Source of the DNA: Nonomuraea endophytica
Lineage (GTDB): Bacteria; Actinomycetota; Actinomycetes; Streptosporangiales; Streptosporangiaceae
Length of the DNA: 64,000 nt
NCBI RefSeq assembly: GCF_014203235.1
Contig: NZ_JACHIN010000006.1
Coordinates: 124,001-188,000 of the forward strand
Reading direction: 5' to 3'
The notes under the pieces were generated by a model. It saw nothing but the letters and a program-made list of their open reading frames with translations. It was not told where the DNA came from and made no database searches. Numbering within the stretch: the first letter of the stretch is position 1; every line of letters begins with the position of its first letter. Below are positions 1 to 8,976 of the stretch, piece by piece. The translations under genes were made by a program, and so were the position numbers.

Positions 1-217
1 TGGCGATGCGGTCGCCGGGGCCCGCCAGCTCGCCCGCCTCGTTGAGCGGCAGGTGGTCGATCCTGGCCACCACCGCCCAGTCGCGGGGTGCGCGCGGGTC
101 GTGACCCGGCTCGATCTCGTCCACGTCGAGCATGACCGGCGTGCCGTCCGAGCAGCCGTCGGCGATGCCGGCCAGTTCGCCGGTGGTGGCGACGATGCGG
201 CGCCGGCCGTACTCCAT
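1..217 (-). CDS. hypothetical protein, C-terminal part outside the window
   Basis: The first 72 codons of a minus-strand gene are visible; the rest lies left of the window. The ATG at 217 is preceded by a GGAGAG Shine-Dalgarno about 7 bases upstream. The N-terminus reads MEYGRRRIVATTGELAGI and is rich in acidic residues and Gly/Ala, with no signal peptide or membrane segment. I do not recognise the family. Codon use is like its neighbours, so the gene looks genuine. Confidence 0.6.
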   Translation of the reverse strand, partial: MEYGRRRIVATTGELAGIADGCSDGTPVMLDVDEIEPGHDPRAPRDWAVVARIDHLPLNEAGELAGPGDRIA

Positions 218-285
218 GCGGACTCTCCTCTACCCCGGCGAGGCGGGCTGGACGGACGACGGCCAGCGTAGCGCGGGTGGGCCCC

Positions 286-1443
286 TCACCAGGCGTCCCG
301 CCGGAACGCCGCTCTGAGTTCGGAGACCAGGAGGCCGGGCTGTTCGAGGCCGGGGAAGTGGCCGCCGCGGTCCAGTTCGTGCCAGGACCGCAGGTCGTGG
401 TAGCGGCGCTCGGCCCAGCGGCGGGCGGTCGGCCACGGCTCGGCCGGGAACAGCGAGCAGGCGGTGGGCACCGTCACCGGCTGGGCGTTCTCCGCCTCGG
501 CGCTGCGCGGCACCCATCGCATGGTCTCCCAGTACCAGCGGGCGCTGGAGGCGCCGGTGCCGGTCAGCCAGTACAGGGCGATGGTGTCCACCTGCTGCGC
601 CAGGCTGACTCCGCCGCCGTACTCAGGGCGCGGGTCGGAGTAGGCGGCGAACTTCTCGCCGAGCCACGCGGCCAGGCCGGCGGGCGAGTCCAGCAGGGAG
701 TAGCCGAGCGTCTGGGGGCGGGTGGCCATGATCATCGCGAAGCCGTAGCCGTCGGCCAGGTGCGTGTCGCGGCGTTCCAGCATGCGCTGTTCCGCCGGGT
801 CCGGGGCGATCCGGTCCTCCGGCAGGGGTGAGGCGAGTGGCATGGTCAGGTGCAGGCCGATGACGCGTTCGGGGGCCAGGCGGGCGAGTTCGGTACTGAC
901 GAACGCGCCCCAGTCGCCGCCGTGCGCGCCGAACCGCTCGTAGCCGAGCAGGGTCATCAGGTCGGCCCACGCGCGCGCCGTGCGCCCGGGGTGCCAGCCG
1001 GGTTCGCGAGGAACGCCGCTGAACCCGAACCCGGGAAGCGCCGGGACGACCACGTGGAAGGCGTCGCTCGCGGAGCCGCCGTGGGCCACGGGGTCGGTGA
1101 GCGGGCCCAGGACGTTCTCGAACTCCAGGACCGAGCCCGGCCAGCCGTGGGTCAGCAACAGGGGGGTCGCCCCGGGCTCGGGTGAACGCACGTGCCAGAA
1201 CGCGATGGGCAGGCCGTCGACGCGGACGCGGTAGTGCGGGATCGTATTCCAGCGTTCCTCCAGTGCCCGCCAGTCGTGGCCGCGCCAGGTGTCGAGGAGC
1301 GTTCTCAGCCGGTCGAGCTCAAGGCCCTGCGTGGCGTCCGGCACCGTTTCCGGCTCGGGCAGCCGTACCTCGTCGAGGCGGGTGCGCAGGCTCGCCAGGT
1401 CGCGGTCGGGGATGCGGATGGGGTAGGGCTCGATGTCAGGCAT
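286..1443 (-). CDS. epoxide hydrolase (alpha/beta hydrolase with EHN domain)
   Basis: 385 aa, the usual length for bacterial microsomal-type epoxide hydrolases. Residues 1-110 match the epoxide hydrolase N-terminal domain, followed by the alpha/beta-hydrolase fold. HGWPGS (about 99-104) is the oxyanion-hole loop, and HGGDWG places the nucleophilic Asp at about 177. A His in GGHFPG near 362 completes the triad. These enzymes open epoxides to diols through an ester intermediate in the cytosol. The gene lies 61 bp downstream of an AraC-type regulator on the same strand, so control by it is plausible. A TAGGGT hexamer ends 7 bases before the ATG, so the mRNA may be leaderless. The natural substrate is unknown. 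Confidence 0.88.
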   Translation of the reverse strand: MPDIEPYPIRIPDRDLASLRTRLDEVRLPEPETVPDATQGLELDRLRTLLDTWRGHDWRALEERWNTIPHYRVRVDGLPIAFWHVRSPEPGATPLLLTHGWPGSVLEFENVLGPLTDPVAHGGSASDAFHVVVPALPGFGFSGVPREPGWHPGRTARAWADLMTLLGYERFGAHGGDWGAFVSTELARLAPERVIGLHLTMPLASPLPEDRIAPDPAEQRMLERRDTHLADGYGFAMIMATRPQTLGYSLLDSPAGLAAWLGEKFAAYSDPRPEYGGGVSLAQQVDTIALYWLTGTGASSARWYWETMRWVPRSAEAENAQPVTVPTACSLFPAEPWPTARRWAERRYHDLRSWHELDRGGHFPGLEQPGLLVSELRAAFRRDAW

Positions 1444-1504
1444 GAACGAAACCCTAGGAACGTGTCACCCCGGGTGGCCATGCCGCGGATTGCCGGAAAA
1501 GCCA

Positions 1505-2392
1505 TCAGGAATTGCGGTACGCGGTCGGCCGCATGCCCGTGTGCCGCAGGAAGGCCGTCGACAGGGCGCCGGGGCCGGCGAAACCGCACAGCGGCGCGAT
1601 CTCGGCGACCGTGAGGCCGCTCTCCCGCAGCAGGCGTCGTGCCTTCTCGATCCGCAGGCGGGCCAGATAGCGATGCGGCGTCTCCCCCGTCGCCGCGCGG
1701 AACACCCGGACCAGGTGGAAGACGCTGAGGTAAACCTCGTCGGCGATGTCGGCCAGGGTGAGGGGCTCGGCGAGCCGGTCACGCATGAGGGCGATCGCCG
1801 CCCGGACGCGGGTGTCCTCCCGGGCAGGGGGCCGCTCGGTCTCCCGGGAGTGGCGGGTGAGCAGGTGGACGGAGAGGAAGGCGGCCACGGACTCGGCGTA
1901 CAGGTCGCCGATGTCGCCGGCGGCGCCGACGGCGCGTACGGCCTCCTCGATCAGCGGATCGCCCGCGGTCACGGAGGCCGCCATGCCCGGATAGTCGGGC
2001 GGGCGGCCGCCGAGCTGCTCGGCGGTCCGTTCGACGGTGCCGCGCGGGATGTGGACCTGCACACTGCGCAGCGGCCCGTCCCCTCGGTAACGGCGCAGGA
2101 GAGGCTGGTCGGGCACGCCCAGTTCGAGCCGCCCCGGCGCCCAGGTGTGGCGGTTCCATCGGCCGCCGGTGCGCGTCTCCATGGCGGCCCGGCCGCCCAC
2201 GGGCAGGATCAGGTGCAGGTCGGCGGCGGCCGGCAACTCCATGTCCTCGACCACGGGCACGTGCTCGAAGCGCTGCACGAGCAGCGAGCGCCAGCCGAAG
2301 TTCTCCCAGCTGCAATGGGTCCGCCGGACATAGCGATCCATGTCGAAACCGGCATAGGGCTGGAGATCGAATTCAACGGAGTCGAACACCAT
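1505..2392 (-). CDS. AraC family transcriptional regulator
   Basis: 295 aa from the ATG at 2392; an in-frame ATG at 2425 would add 11 residues. I prefer 2392 because a TAACCT hexamer ends exactly 7 bases before it, the spacing expected of a leaderless actinobacterial start. The N-terminal part (about 1-180) is a cupin-like sensor region. The last 100 residues carry two AraC helix-turn-helix motifs (LADIADEVYLSVFHLVRVFR and a second containing VAEIAPLCGF). It probably activates the epoxide hydrolase gene just downstream or the divergent serine hydrolase. The effector is unknown. Confidence 0.85.
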   Translation of the reverse strand: MVFDSVEFDLQPYAGFDMDRYVRRTHCSWENFGWRSLLVQRFEHVPVVEDMELPAAADLHLILPVGGRAAMETRTGGRWNRHTWAPGRLELGVPDQPLLRRYRGDGPLRSVQVHIPRGTVERTAEQLGGRPPDYPGMAASVTAGDPLIEEAVRAVGAAGDIGDLYAESVAAFLSVHLLTRHSRETERPPAREDTRVRAAIALMRDRLAEPLTLADIADEVYLSVFHLVRVFRAATGETPHRYLARLRIEKARRLLRESGLTVAEIAPLCGFAGPGALSTAFLRHTGMRPTAYRNS

Positions 2393-2418
2393 ACGACCGA
2401 GGTTAGCCGGGCCCGGGT

Positions 2419-2448
2419 TGCGCATTCTTCACCCATGTGCGTACAGTG
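2419..2448 (+). promoter_or_regulatory. candidate promoter for the serine hydrolase gene
   Basis: TTGCGC at 2419-2424 and TACAGT at 2443-2448 are separated by 18 bp in the divergent gap between the AraC regulator and the serine hydrolase. Both boxes are only partial matches to the vegetative consensus, so this is a weak assignment. Confidence 0.3.
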
Positions 2449-2489
2449 TTCGCATCAAGGGAACGAAGTGCGCATCTGTGGAGGAAAGA

Positions 2490-3833
2490 ATGGATCTCGC
2501 ATATTGGCAGGCCCGGCTCGACGACCTGCGCGCCACCCACCACGTGCCGGGCGCGACGCTGGCGGTGGTGGCCGGCGGCGAGATGTACGAGCTGGCCAGC
2601 GGCCTGCTCCACCGAGGCACCGGAGTGGAGGCCACCACCGACTCGGTGTTCCAGCTGGGCTCGGTCGCCAAGATCTACACGGCCACGCTGGTCATGCAGC
2701 TGGTCGACGCCGGTCAGCTCGACCTCGACGCCCGGGTCGCCGACGTGCTGCCCGGCTTCGCCGTCGCCGACGCGGAGGCCACCAAGACGATCACGGTCAG
2801 GCAGCTGCTCACCCACACCAGCGGTCTCAGCGGCGACTTCCACCTCGACACCGGCCGGGGCGACGACTGCGTCGCCCGCTACGTCGAGGCCTGCAAGGAC
2901 CTGAGCCTGGACTGCCCCACCGGCAGCGCGCTGTCCTACAGCGGCAGCGGCTACGTCATCCTGGGCCGCATCGTCGAGGTGATCACCGGCCTGACCTGGG
3001 ACCAGGCGCTGAACGAACGCATCCTGACCCCGCTCGGCCTGGACCAGACGATGACGCTGCCCGAGGAGGCGCTGCGCTTCCGCGTGGCCATGAGCCACCT
3101 CGGCGGCCCCGGCGCCTACCCCGAGCCCGCCCCCGTGTGGGACTTCCAGGCACGCGCCGCCGCCCCCGCCGCCCGCGTCCTGGCCACCGCGGGCGATCTG
3201 GCAAGGTTCGCCCGGATGCACCTCAACGGCGGCGCCGGCGTCATCTCCCCCGGGACCATCGCCGCGATGCAGCGCCGCGAGGCCGACAGCCCGGACAAGT
3301 GGACCCTCAGCGCCGACGCGTGGGGCCTCGGCTGGACGCTGTACGACTGGAACGGCGTGCGCGGCTACGGCCACGACGGCTCGGCCGTGGGCCAGTTCGC
3401 CTACCTGCGCGTGGTGCCGGAGGCGGGCGTGGCGATCGCGCTGCTGACCAACGGCGGCTCCACCCGCCAGCTCTACGCCGACCTGTTCGGCGAGCTGCTG
3501 GCCGAACTGGCCGGCGTGCGCGTGCCGGAGCCGTTCGGCCCGGCCGCCGAGCCGCCCAAGGTCGACTGGGCCGCGCTGACCGGCACCTACCGCCGCGAGG
3601 GCGCGAAGCTGACCGTGACCGAGGGCCGGCTGCTGTATGAGTTCGTCGACGGCATGGAGGGCATCTCCCCGCCCCTGGACGTCGAGCTCGGAACGGTCAC
3701 CCCGACCGTGTTCGCGGGCAGCGGCGCCGGCCCCTCGTTCAACGACGACTACATGCCCGTCGTGTTCTCCACGCTGACCGACGGCACCCCGTGCGTGTAC
3801 GTCGGCATGCGCGTCACCCCCAAGATCGCCTGA
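2490..3833 (+). CDS. serine hydrolase, beta-lactamase/class C family
   Basis: 447 aa, starting at the ATG preceded by GGAGGAAAGA; this ribosome site excludes an upstream in-frame start at 2418. The fold is the penicillin-binding/class C beta-lactamase type: SVAK with nucleophile Ser at about 58 and Lys 61, and HDG near residue 295. The second motif, usually YxN, reads YSG at about 150-152, so the Asn is replaced by Gly. No signal peptide is seen, which suggests a cytosolic esterase or peptidase rather than a resistance enzyme. The C-terminal 110 residues form an extra beta-rich domain common in this family. Its stop abuts the stop of the convergent amidohydrolase with no gap. Confidence 0.85.
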   Translation: MDLAYWQARLDDLRATHHVPGATLAVVAGGEMYELASGLLHRGTGVEATTDSVFQLGSVAKIYTATLVMQLVDAGQLDLDARVADVLPGFAVADAEATKTITVRQLLTHTSGLSGDFHLDTGRGDDCVARYVEACKDLSLDCPTGSALSYSGSGYVILGRIVEVITGLTWDQALNERILTPLGLDQTMTLPEEALRFRVAMSHLGGPGAYPEPAPVWDFQARAAAPAARVLATAGDLARFARMHLNGGAGVISPGTIAAMQRREADSPDKWTLSADAWGLGWTLYDWNGVRGYGHDGSAVGQFAYLRVVPEAGVAIALLTNGGSTRQLYADLFGELLAELAGVRVPEPFGPAAEPPKVDWAALTGTYRREGAKLTVTEGRLLYEFVDGMEGISPPLDVELGTVTPTVFAGSGAGPSFNDDYMPVVFSTLTDGTPCVYVGMRVTPKIA

Positions 3834-5405
3834 TCAGGGCCGCTCGAACACGACACGTCCCCCGGTCACGGTCAGCGTGACCGGGGACTCGGCCAGCTCG
3901 TCCGCGGGCGCGGTGACCGGGTCGAGCGCGAGCGCGGTGAGGTCGGCCTGGAAGCCGGGGGCGATCCGGCCGGACACCGACTCGGTCGAGGAGGCCAGCG
4001 CCGCGTGCGAGGTGCAGCCCTCCAGCGCCATCAGGCCGCTCAGCCCATGGCCGGTGGCCGCGCCGCGCGGCTCGCGGGCGGCGGCCAGGATCTGGCGGGC
4101 GTCGTAGTGGGCGATCGGCCAGTCCGAGCCCAGCGCGAGCGTGGCGCCGGCCTCGCGCAGGTCGCGGCAGCGCCAGGCGCGCGCGGCCCGCTCGTCACCG
4201 AGGCGCTTGGACCATTCGTCGGTGTGGTCGGCGCGCGTGTAGGCGGTGTGCGGGGGCTGCATCGAGGCCGCCACGCCCAGCCTGGCGAACCGGCCGACCT
4301 GGTCGTCGGCCAGCGTCTCGATGTGCTCGACGCGGTGGCGCGGGCCACCCGCCCCCAGCCCTTCGATCGTGTCGAGGACATGGCGGACGGCCGCGTCGCC
4401 GATCGCGTGGGTCGCGGTGGGCACGCCCACCTGATGCAGCGTCCGTACGGCATGCCGGTAGTCGGCCGGATCGAGCCAGAAGGCGTCGGTCCCCTCGCCG
4501 TGGCAGTCGGCGTGCTCGAGCCAGGCGGTGCCACCCTCGACGGTGCCGTCCATGAACAGCTTCACCCCGCCGACCCGCCAGGTACGGCCGTGCTTCTGCT
4601 GCATGCCGATCAGGCCGGCGAACTCGTCGGGGCCGTCGCCGGGCATGCACCAGGGGGCCAGGCGGAGCCGTACGGGAAGGTCGTGTTTGTCCTCCACGGC
4701 GGTGAGCAGGTCGAGGTCGTCGGCGCCCACGTCCATGACGTGGGCGCCGGTCAGGCCGGTCGCGGCCATGCGGGACAGGAGGTCGAGCAGGCGTTCGGCA
4801 CGTACGGCCGGCGGCGTGGCGGGCAGCAGCGGCGTCATCAGCTCCATCGCGGCGTGTTCCACGAGGTGGCCGGTCGGGCGGCCGTCGGCGTCGCAGACGA
4901 CGGCGGCGCGCTGGGCGAACGCGCGCGGCCCGTCGATGCCGGCCAGCTCCAGCGCGGCCCGGCTGACCAGGACGGAGTGCGCGTCATAGAGCCGCAGGTG
5001 CGCGGGCGCGCCGGACACCGCCTCGTCGATCAGGTCGTGGTGGAGCGCCCGGCCGCCGAACACATTGTGGTCGAGCCCGTAGCCGAGCACCCACCCGTCC
5101 ACCGGCGGCGCCGCGCGGAGGGCCGCGCGCAGGCCGTCGAGGTCGGTGACCTCGGACAGGTCGGTGCCGGTGGCCAGGTCCAGGCCCCACAGCGGGTGGG
5201 CGTGCGCGTCGGTCAGGCCGGGCACCAGGGTGGCTCCGGCCAGGTCCACGACGCGGGTGCCGTTCCCCTGCCAGTCCCGCGCGTCGGTGTCGTCGCCGAC
5301 GGCGGCGATCAGGCCGCCCTTGACGGCGAGCGCGGTGGCGCGCGGCCGGGCCGGGTCGAGGGTACGGACGCGGGCGCCGATCAGGACGAGGTCGGCTGTG
5401 GGCAC
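3834..5405 (-). CDS. amidohydrolase family protein (YtcJ/Amidohydro_3 type)
   Basis: 523 aa from a GTG at 5405 preceded by GGGAG. Metal-binding motifs of the amidohydrolase superfamily are present in order: HAH near residue 68, THAIGDAAV, HRVEHIE and GSDWPI near the C-terminus. Enzymes of this type hydrolyse amides or other C-N bonds of small molecules. The start lies inside the last 25 bp of the upstream APC permease gene, so the two are translationally coupled and form an import-and-hydrolyse unit. The divergent TetR regulator at 6899 probably controls them. The substrate cannot be read from the sequence. Confidence 0.87.
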   Translation of the reverse strand: MPTADLVLIGARVRTLDPARPRATALAVKGGLIAAVGDDTDARDWQGNGTRVVDLAGATLVPGLTDAHAHPLWGLDLATGTDLSEVTDLDGLRAALRAAPPVDGWVLGYGLDHNVFGGRALHHDLIDEAVSGAPAHLRLYDAHSVLVSRAALELAGIDGPRAFAQRAAVVCDADGRPTGHLVEHAAMELMTPLLPATPPAVRAERLLDLLSRMAATGLTGAHVMDVGADDLDLLTAVEDKHDLPVRLRLAPWCMPGDGPDEFAGLIGMQQKHGRTWRVGGVKLFMDGTVEGGTAWLEHADCHGEGTDAFWLDPADYRHAVRTLHQVGVPTATHAIGDAAVRHVLDTIEGLGAGGPRHRVEHIETLADDQVGRFARLGVAASMQPPHTAYTRADHTDEWSKRLGDERAARAWRCRDLREAGATLALGSDWPIAHYDARQILAAAREPRGAATGHGLSGLMALEGCTSHAALASSTESVSGRIAPGFQADLTALALDPVTAPADELAESPVTLTVTGGRVVFERP

Positions 5406-6796
5406 GGTTCACTCCCGAAGTTCTGGTAGACCTCCGCGCGGTGCCTTCTGAGCCAGAACGCGAGCCCTGTTCCGATGGCGAAGACCGCGGGGATGAGGGT
5501 GAGGATGACGGTGTTCACCGCGACGACGCCGCCGGTGAACAGGGAGATCTTGGTGACGATCAGGCCGAGCGCCCCGGCGAGCAGGACCGCGGCGGCCACG
5601 GGCGCGACCAGCGTGCGCACCACGCCCTCCCCCTGCCGGTTCCTGCTGAAATAGAACGGTACGGCGATGGCCGCCAGCAGCATCAACGTCACCAGGCTCA
5701 TCATGCCGAGCGTGTTCACCCAGAGCAGCAGGTGGGTGTACGGATCGGCGCCGGCCAGCCAGAAGGCGAGCACGACGACCAGCCCGAGCGCGGTCTGCGC
5801 GATGCCCGCGACATAAGGGGACTGGTGGCGCGGATGGATCCGGCCGAGGACGGACGGGAGCACCCGCTCCTCCGACAGCGACAGCGTGTAGCGGTTGATC
5901 GCGTTGTGGAAGGCGAGCAGCGAGGCGAAGATGCTGGTCACGATCAGGATGTGCATGAGGTCGGCGGCCCAGCCGCCCACGTAGGCCGTGATCGCGGTGA
6001 AGAAGAGCCCGGCCGGGTCGTCGGCGGCGGCCTTCACGATGGCCGCGCTGCCGAAGGCCTGGATCACGATCCAGACGATGAACGCGTAGAAGACGCCGAG
6101 GAAGGCCAGCGCGACGTAGGTGGCGCGCGGGATCGTGCGGCCGGGGTCACGGGCCTCGCGCCGGTAGATCACGGTCGACTCGAACCCGGTGAACGCGCCG
6201 AACGCGAACGCCAGGACGGCGATGATGCCCGGCGACGTCACGTTGGCCGGGGCGAAGGAGTCCAGGCTCAGCGTGCCCTTCAGCAGCACCCCGCCGGCCA
6301 GGAGCAGCAGGATCGCGGTCTCGGCCACGAGCAGGACGCCCAGGACCTTGGCGCCGAAGTTGATCGAGCGGTAGCCGCCGTAGTAGGTGATCAGCAGCCC
6401 GGCCACGGCGATGACGACCCAGGGCACGTCGATGCCCAGCAGGCTCTTCAGCGTGCCCGCGGTGGCGCTGCCGAGCAGGCCGTACACGCCGATCTCCATG
6501 GCGTTGTAGCCGACCATGGCCACCAGCGCGCCGCCGGCTCCGGCCGGGCGGCCCAGGCCGCGGGTGATGAACGCGTAGAAGGCGCCGCCGCCGCGTACGT
6601 GCCTGCTCATCGTGGTGAAGCCGATCGCGAAGATCGCCAGGACGAGACCGGCGACCAGGTAGCCGGCGGGGGCCCCGATGCCGCCGAGCATGATCGCGAT
6701 GGGCGAGACGCCCGCCATGACGGTGAGCGGCGCGGCGGCGGAGATGACGAAGAAGGAGATGTCGACGCTGCCGAGCGAGTTGGATCTGAGAGGCAT
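5381..6796 (-). CDS. APC family amino acid/polyamine permease
   Basis: 471 aa with about 12 hydrophobic segments covering nearly the whole length. The N-terminus has the APC signature region (VISAAAPLTVMAG followed by GAPAGYLVAG). It is an inner-membrane secondary transporter for an amino acid, amine or related compound. It overlaps the amidohydrolase by 25 bp and is transcribed ahead of it, so the imported compound is probably that enzyme's substrate. GGAAGGG lies about 10 bases before the ATG. Confidence 0.88.
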   Translation of the reverse strand: MPLRSNSLGSVDISFFVISAAAPLTVMAGVSPIAIMLGGIGAPAGYLVAGLVLAIFAIGFTTMSRHVRGGGAFYAFITRGLGRPAGAGGALVAMVGYNAMEIGVYGLLGSATAGTLKSLLGIDVPWVVIAVAGLLITYYGGYRSINFGAKVLGVLLVAETAILLLLAGGVLLKGTLSLDSFAPANVTSPGIIAVLAFAFGAFTGFESTVIYRREARDPGRTIPRATYVALAFLGVFYAFIVWIVIQAFGSAAIVKAAADDPAGLFFTAITAYVGGWAADLMHILIVTSIFASLLAFHNAINRYTLSLSEERVLPSVLGRIHPRHQSPYVAGIAQTALGLVVVLAFWLAGADPYTHLLLWVNTLGMMSLVTLMLLAAIAVPFYFSRNRQGEGVVRTLVAPVAAAVLLAGALGLIVTKISLFTGGVVAVNTVILTLIPAVFAIGTGLAFWLRRHRAEVYQNFGSEPCPQPTSS

Positions 6797-6898
6797 GGCG
6801 GTTACGCCCTTCCAGGCACCAGAAACCTAAAGCCTTTTGATTTTGGCAATGTAGCCTCTGAGAGCACGCTTGAGAAGACGTAACGGGGAGAACGACAC

Positions 6899-7495
6899 AT
6901 GGGCCGGCCTCGGACACCACTCCTTGACCGCGAACGCATCACCACCGCCGCGCTGGCCCTGGTCGACGAGCAGGGCGAGGTCAGCCTGCCGCAGATCGCC
7001 CGGCGGCTCGGCGTGCAGACCGGCTCGCTCTACCACCACGTCGACGGGCGCGAGGGCGTCATCGAGCTGATCCGCGAGCACGTCTCCTACCGGATCGACT
7101 CCTCCATGCTCGACCTGCCGCCGTGGGACGAGGCGCTGGCCGGCTGGGCCCGTTCCTACCGGGCCGCCTTCGCCGCGCACCCGCGCGCCATCCCGCTGCT
7201 GCTGGCGACGCCGGTGCGCACGCCCCGGGTGCTGGGGCAGTACGAGCAGGCCGTGCGGATGCTGAACGAGGCCGGATTCGCCCTCCGGGAGGTGCTGACC
7301 ATGATCACCGCGGTGGAGAACCTGATCTTCGGCTCGGCTCTTGATCTGGCCGCGCCGGACCCGATCTGGGACCTGTCCGACCAGAGCGGCACCCCCGCCC
7401 TGTCGCAGGCGATGGCCGCGGCCCCGCCGACCCGCGCCGACGACGCCTTCGAACTGGCCCTGGCCGCCTGCCTGGCCCACTTCAAGAGCCGCTGA
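6899..7495 (+). CDS. TetR family transcriptional regulator
   Basis: 198 aa. The N-terminal helix-turn-helix is clear (LPQIARRLGVQTGSLYHHV, about 38-56), and the C-terminal part is an all-helical ligand-binding domain of the TetR_C type. GGGGAG sits 8 bases before the ATG. It is divergent from the permease-amidohydrolase operon across a 102-bp gap and most likely represses that operon and itself. The ligand is probably the transported compound or a product of it. Confidence 0.88.
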   Translation: MGRPRTPLLDRERITTAALALVDEQGEVSLPQIARRLGVQTGSLYHHVDGREGVIELIREHVSYRIDSSMLDLPPWDEALAGWARSYRAAFAAHPRAIPLLLATPVRTPRVLGQYEQAVRMLNEAGFALREVLTMITAVENLIFGSALDLAAPDPIWDLSDQSGTPALSQAMAAAPPTRADDAFELALAACLAHFKSR

Positions 7496-7499
7496 CGTC

Positions 7500-8924
7500 T
7501 CATTCGGCCGGGCAGGTGGTGCCCGGCTCGGGCAGGCGGAGGTCGGTCAGGTACTCGGTGGCGTACCTGATGGGGCACTTCTTGCCCGACAGGTACATGA
7601 CGTGGCCGGGGCCTTCGTAGGCCACGGTCCTCGATCCCGGGATCAACCGGGTGAAGCTCTCGCTCCACACGTAGTCGCCCCAGGTGCTTCCCATGCCGAG
7701 GAAGGGCGGCAGGCCGCTGACGGGGAGCGGGCGGGGCGGGTTGGCGACCTTCCCCGGCCAGCCGGCGCAGCCGAGCGCGTCGAACGCGGATCCGCCGAAG
7801 TTCGGCGAGACCTTCTCCGCCTGGCGGCGGAACTCCCGTAGCTGGCTGTAGCCGGCGAAGCCGCGGCCGTCCGCGCAGGTCATCGCCAGCGCGCCGGGTG
7901 TGGCCCAGATCCGCGCATTGCCGAGGGCGAAGTCCGCGAACCCCGATCCGTCGCCGCGCCGGGCCTTGTCGACCGACTCGGCGAACTCCAGCCACCGCGT
8001 CTCCTTCGGACCCGGGTCGGCGCTGAAGGCGAAGCCCCTCAGGTGCCAGCCGGTCAGCTCGCCCTTGCCGAACTCGGACGACGTGACCGGGATCGGGCGG
8101 CGGTCGGCGTCCCTGATGAGCGTGCGCCAGACCGCTCCGGCGTCCTCACCGTGCAGCGCGCAGGCGGGGGTGTCCGCGCACCAGGCGGTGAACCTGCGGA
8201 AGACCTGTTCATGCACGGGCAGGGCGCGCAACCACTGGCGGGGCCAGCCGTCGACCTGGTTGATCGTTCCGTCGAGGTACATGGCGCGGATGCGCCGCGG
8301 GAACAGCCGGGCGTACGCGGCGGCGGGCACCCCGCCGTAGGAGTTGGCCATGAAGCTCAGCCGTTCCTCGCCCAGCGCCCGGCGGACCGCGTCCATGTCC
8401 CTGGCCACCGACAGGGAGTCCATGTGGTGGAGCAGCCCGGTCCTGTCCGCTTTCTGGCACGTGGTGAAGGCCTTGGCCATCGCGGCCGCCAGCGCCTCGT
8501 ACTCCCTCGGGCTCCTGGTCTCGGTCAGGGTCGTACCGGGCCGCATGCACGCGGGCGGCACCTGCTGGATCCACAGACTGTTGCGCGGGCGGTAGGCGAC
8601 GAGGTCGAACCTGCGCCGCAGCTCGGTGAGGTCGGCCGCGCCGTGCTTGAGGTCCTCGATCCCGTTGGAGCCGGGACCGCCGGGGACGCCGAGGACGCTG
8701 CCGATCCGGCGCGCGGGCTCGGTGGCGGGCAGCCGGGCCAGTTCCAGGCGCACCTTCCGCCCGTCCGGCCTGGCCCAGTCGACAGGCACCTCGATGGCGG
8801 CGCACCGCATGCCGGGCACGCCCTGGTCCGCGCAGTCCCGCCAGGACGGCTTCGGGGTGCCGGAAGCCGGGATGGTGGCCGCGAGCGCCACCAGTGCGAC
8901 GGCGATGTTCGTGACAGTCATCAT
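7500..8924 (-). CDS. secreted alpha/beta hydrolase, S33 tripeptidyl aminopeptidase type
   Basis: 474 aa from an ATG at 8924 (a GTG at 8930 is a possible alternative). A Sec signal peptide (residues 1 to about 22, ending near IPASG) precedes the mature domain. VPGGPGSNG is the oxyanion loop. The nucleophile elbow reads ANSYGG, with Ala where most family members have Gly. The C-terminal TAP-like domain supplies the His in GPGHVMYL. Members of this Streptomyces-type family cleave short peptides from N-termini outside the cell. Its 3' end converges with the TetR gene, 4 bp apart. Confidence 0.85.
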   Translation of the reverse strand: MMTVTNIAVALVALAATIPASGTPKPSWRDCADQGVPGMRCAAIEVPVDWARPDGRKVRLELARLPATEPARRIGSVLGVPGGPGSNGIEDLKHGAADLTELRRRFDLVAYRPRNSLWIQQVPPACMRPGTTLTETRSPREYEALAAAMAKAFTTCQKADRTGLLHHMDSLSVARDMDAVRRALGEERLSFMANSYGGVPAAAYARLFPRRIRAMYLDGTINQVDGWPRQWLRALPVHEQVFRRFTAWCADTPACALHGEDAGAVWRTLIRDADRRPIPVTSSEFGKGELTGWHLRGFAFSADPGPKETRWLEFAESVDKARRGDGSGFADFALGNARIWATPGALAMTCADGRGFAGYSQLREFRRQAEKVSPNFGGSAFDALGCAGWPGKVANPPRPLPVSGLPPFLGMGSTWGDYVWSESFTRLIPGSRTVAYEGPGHVMYLSGKKCPIRYATEYLTDLRLPEPGTTCPAE

Positions 8925-8976
8925 GCTCACCAGCCTGGCGACGCCGGCCGGGGACCACCATGAGGCCGTCCTCCGC

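Noticed and set aside
53..831. Long plus-strand open frames opposite the truncated gene and the epoxide hydrolase
   Set aside because: They are Arg/Gly/Ala-rich antisense shadows caused by high GC; the minus-strand frames have motifs, ribosome sites and correct third-position bias.
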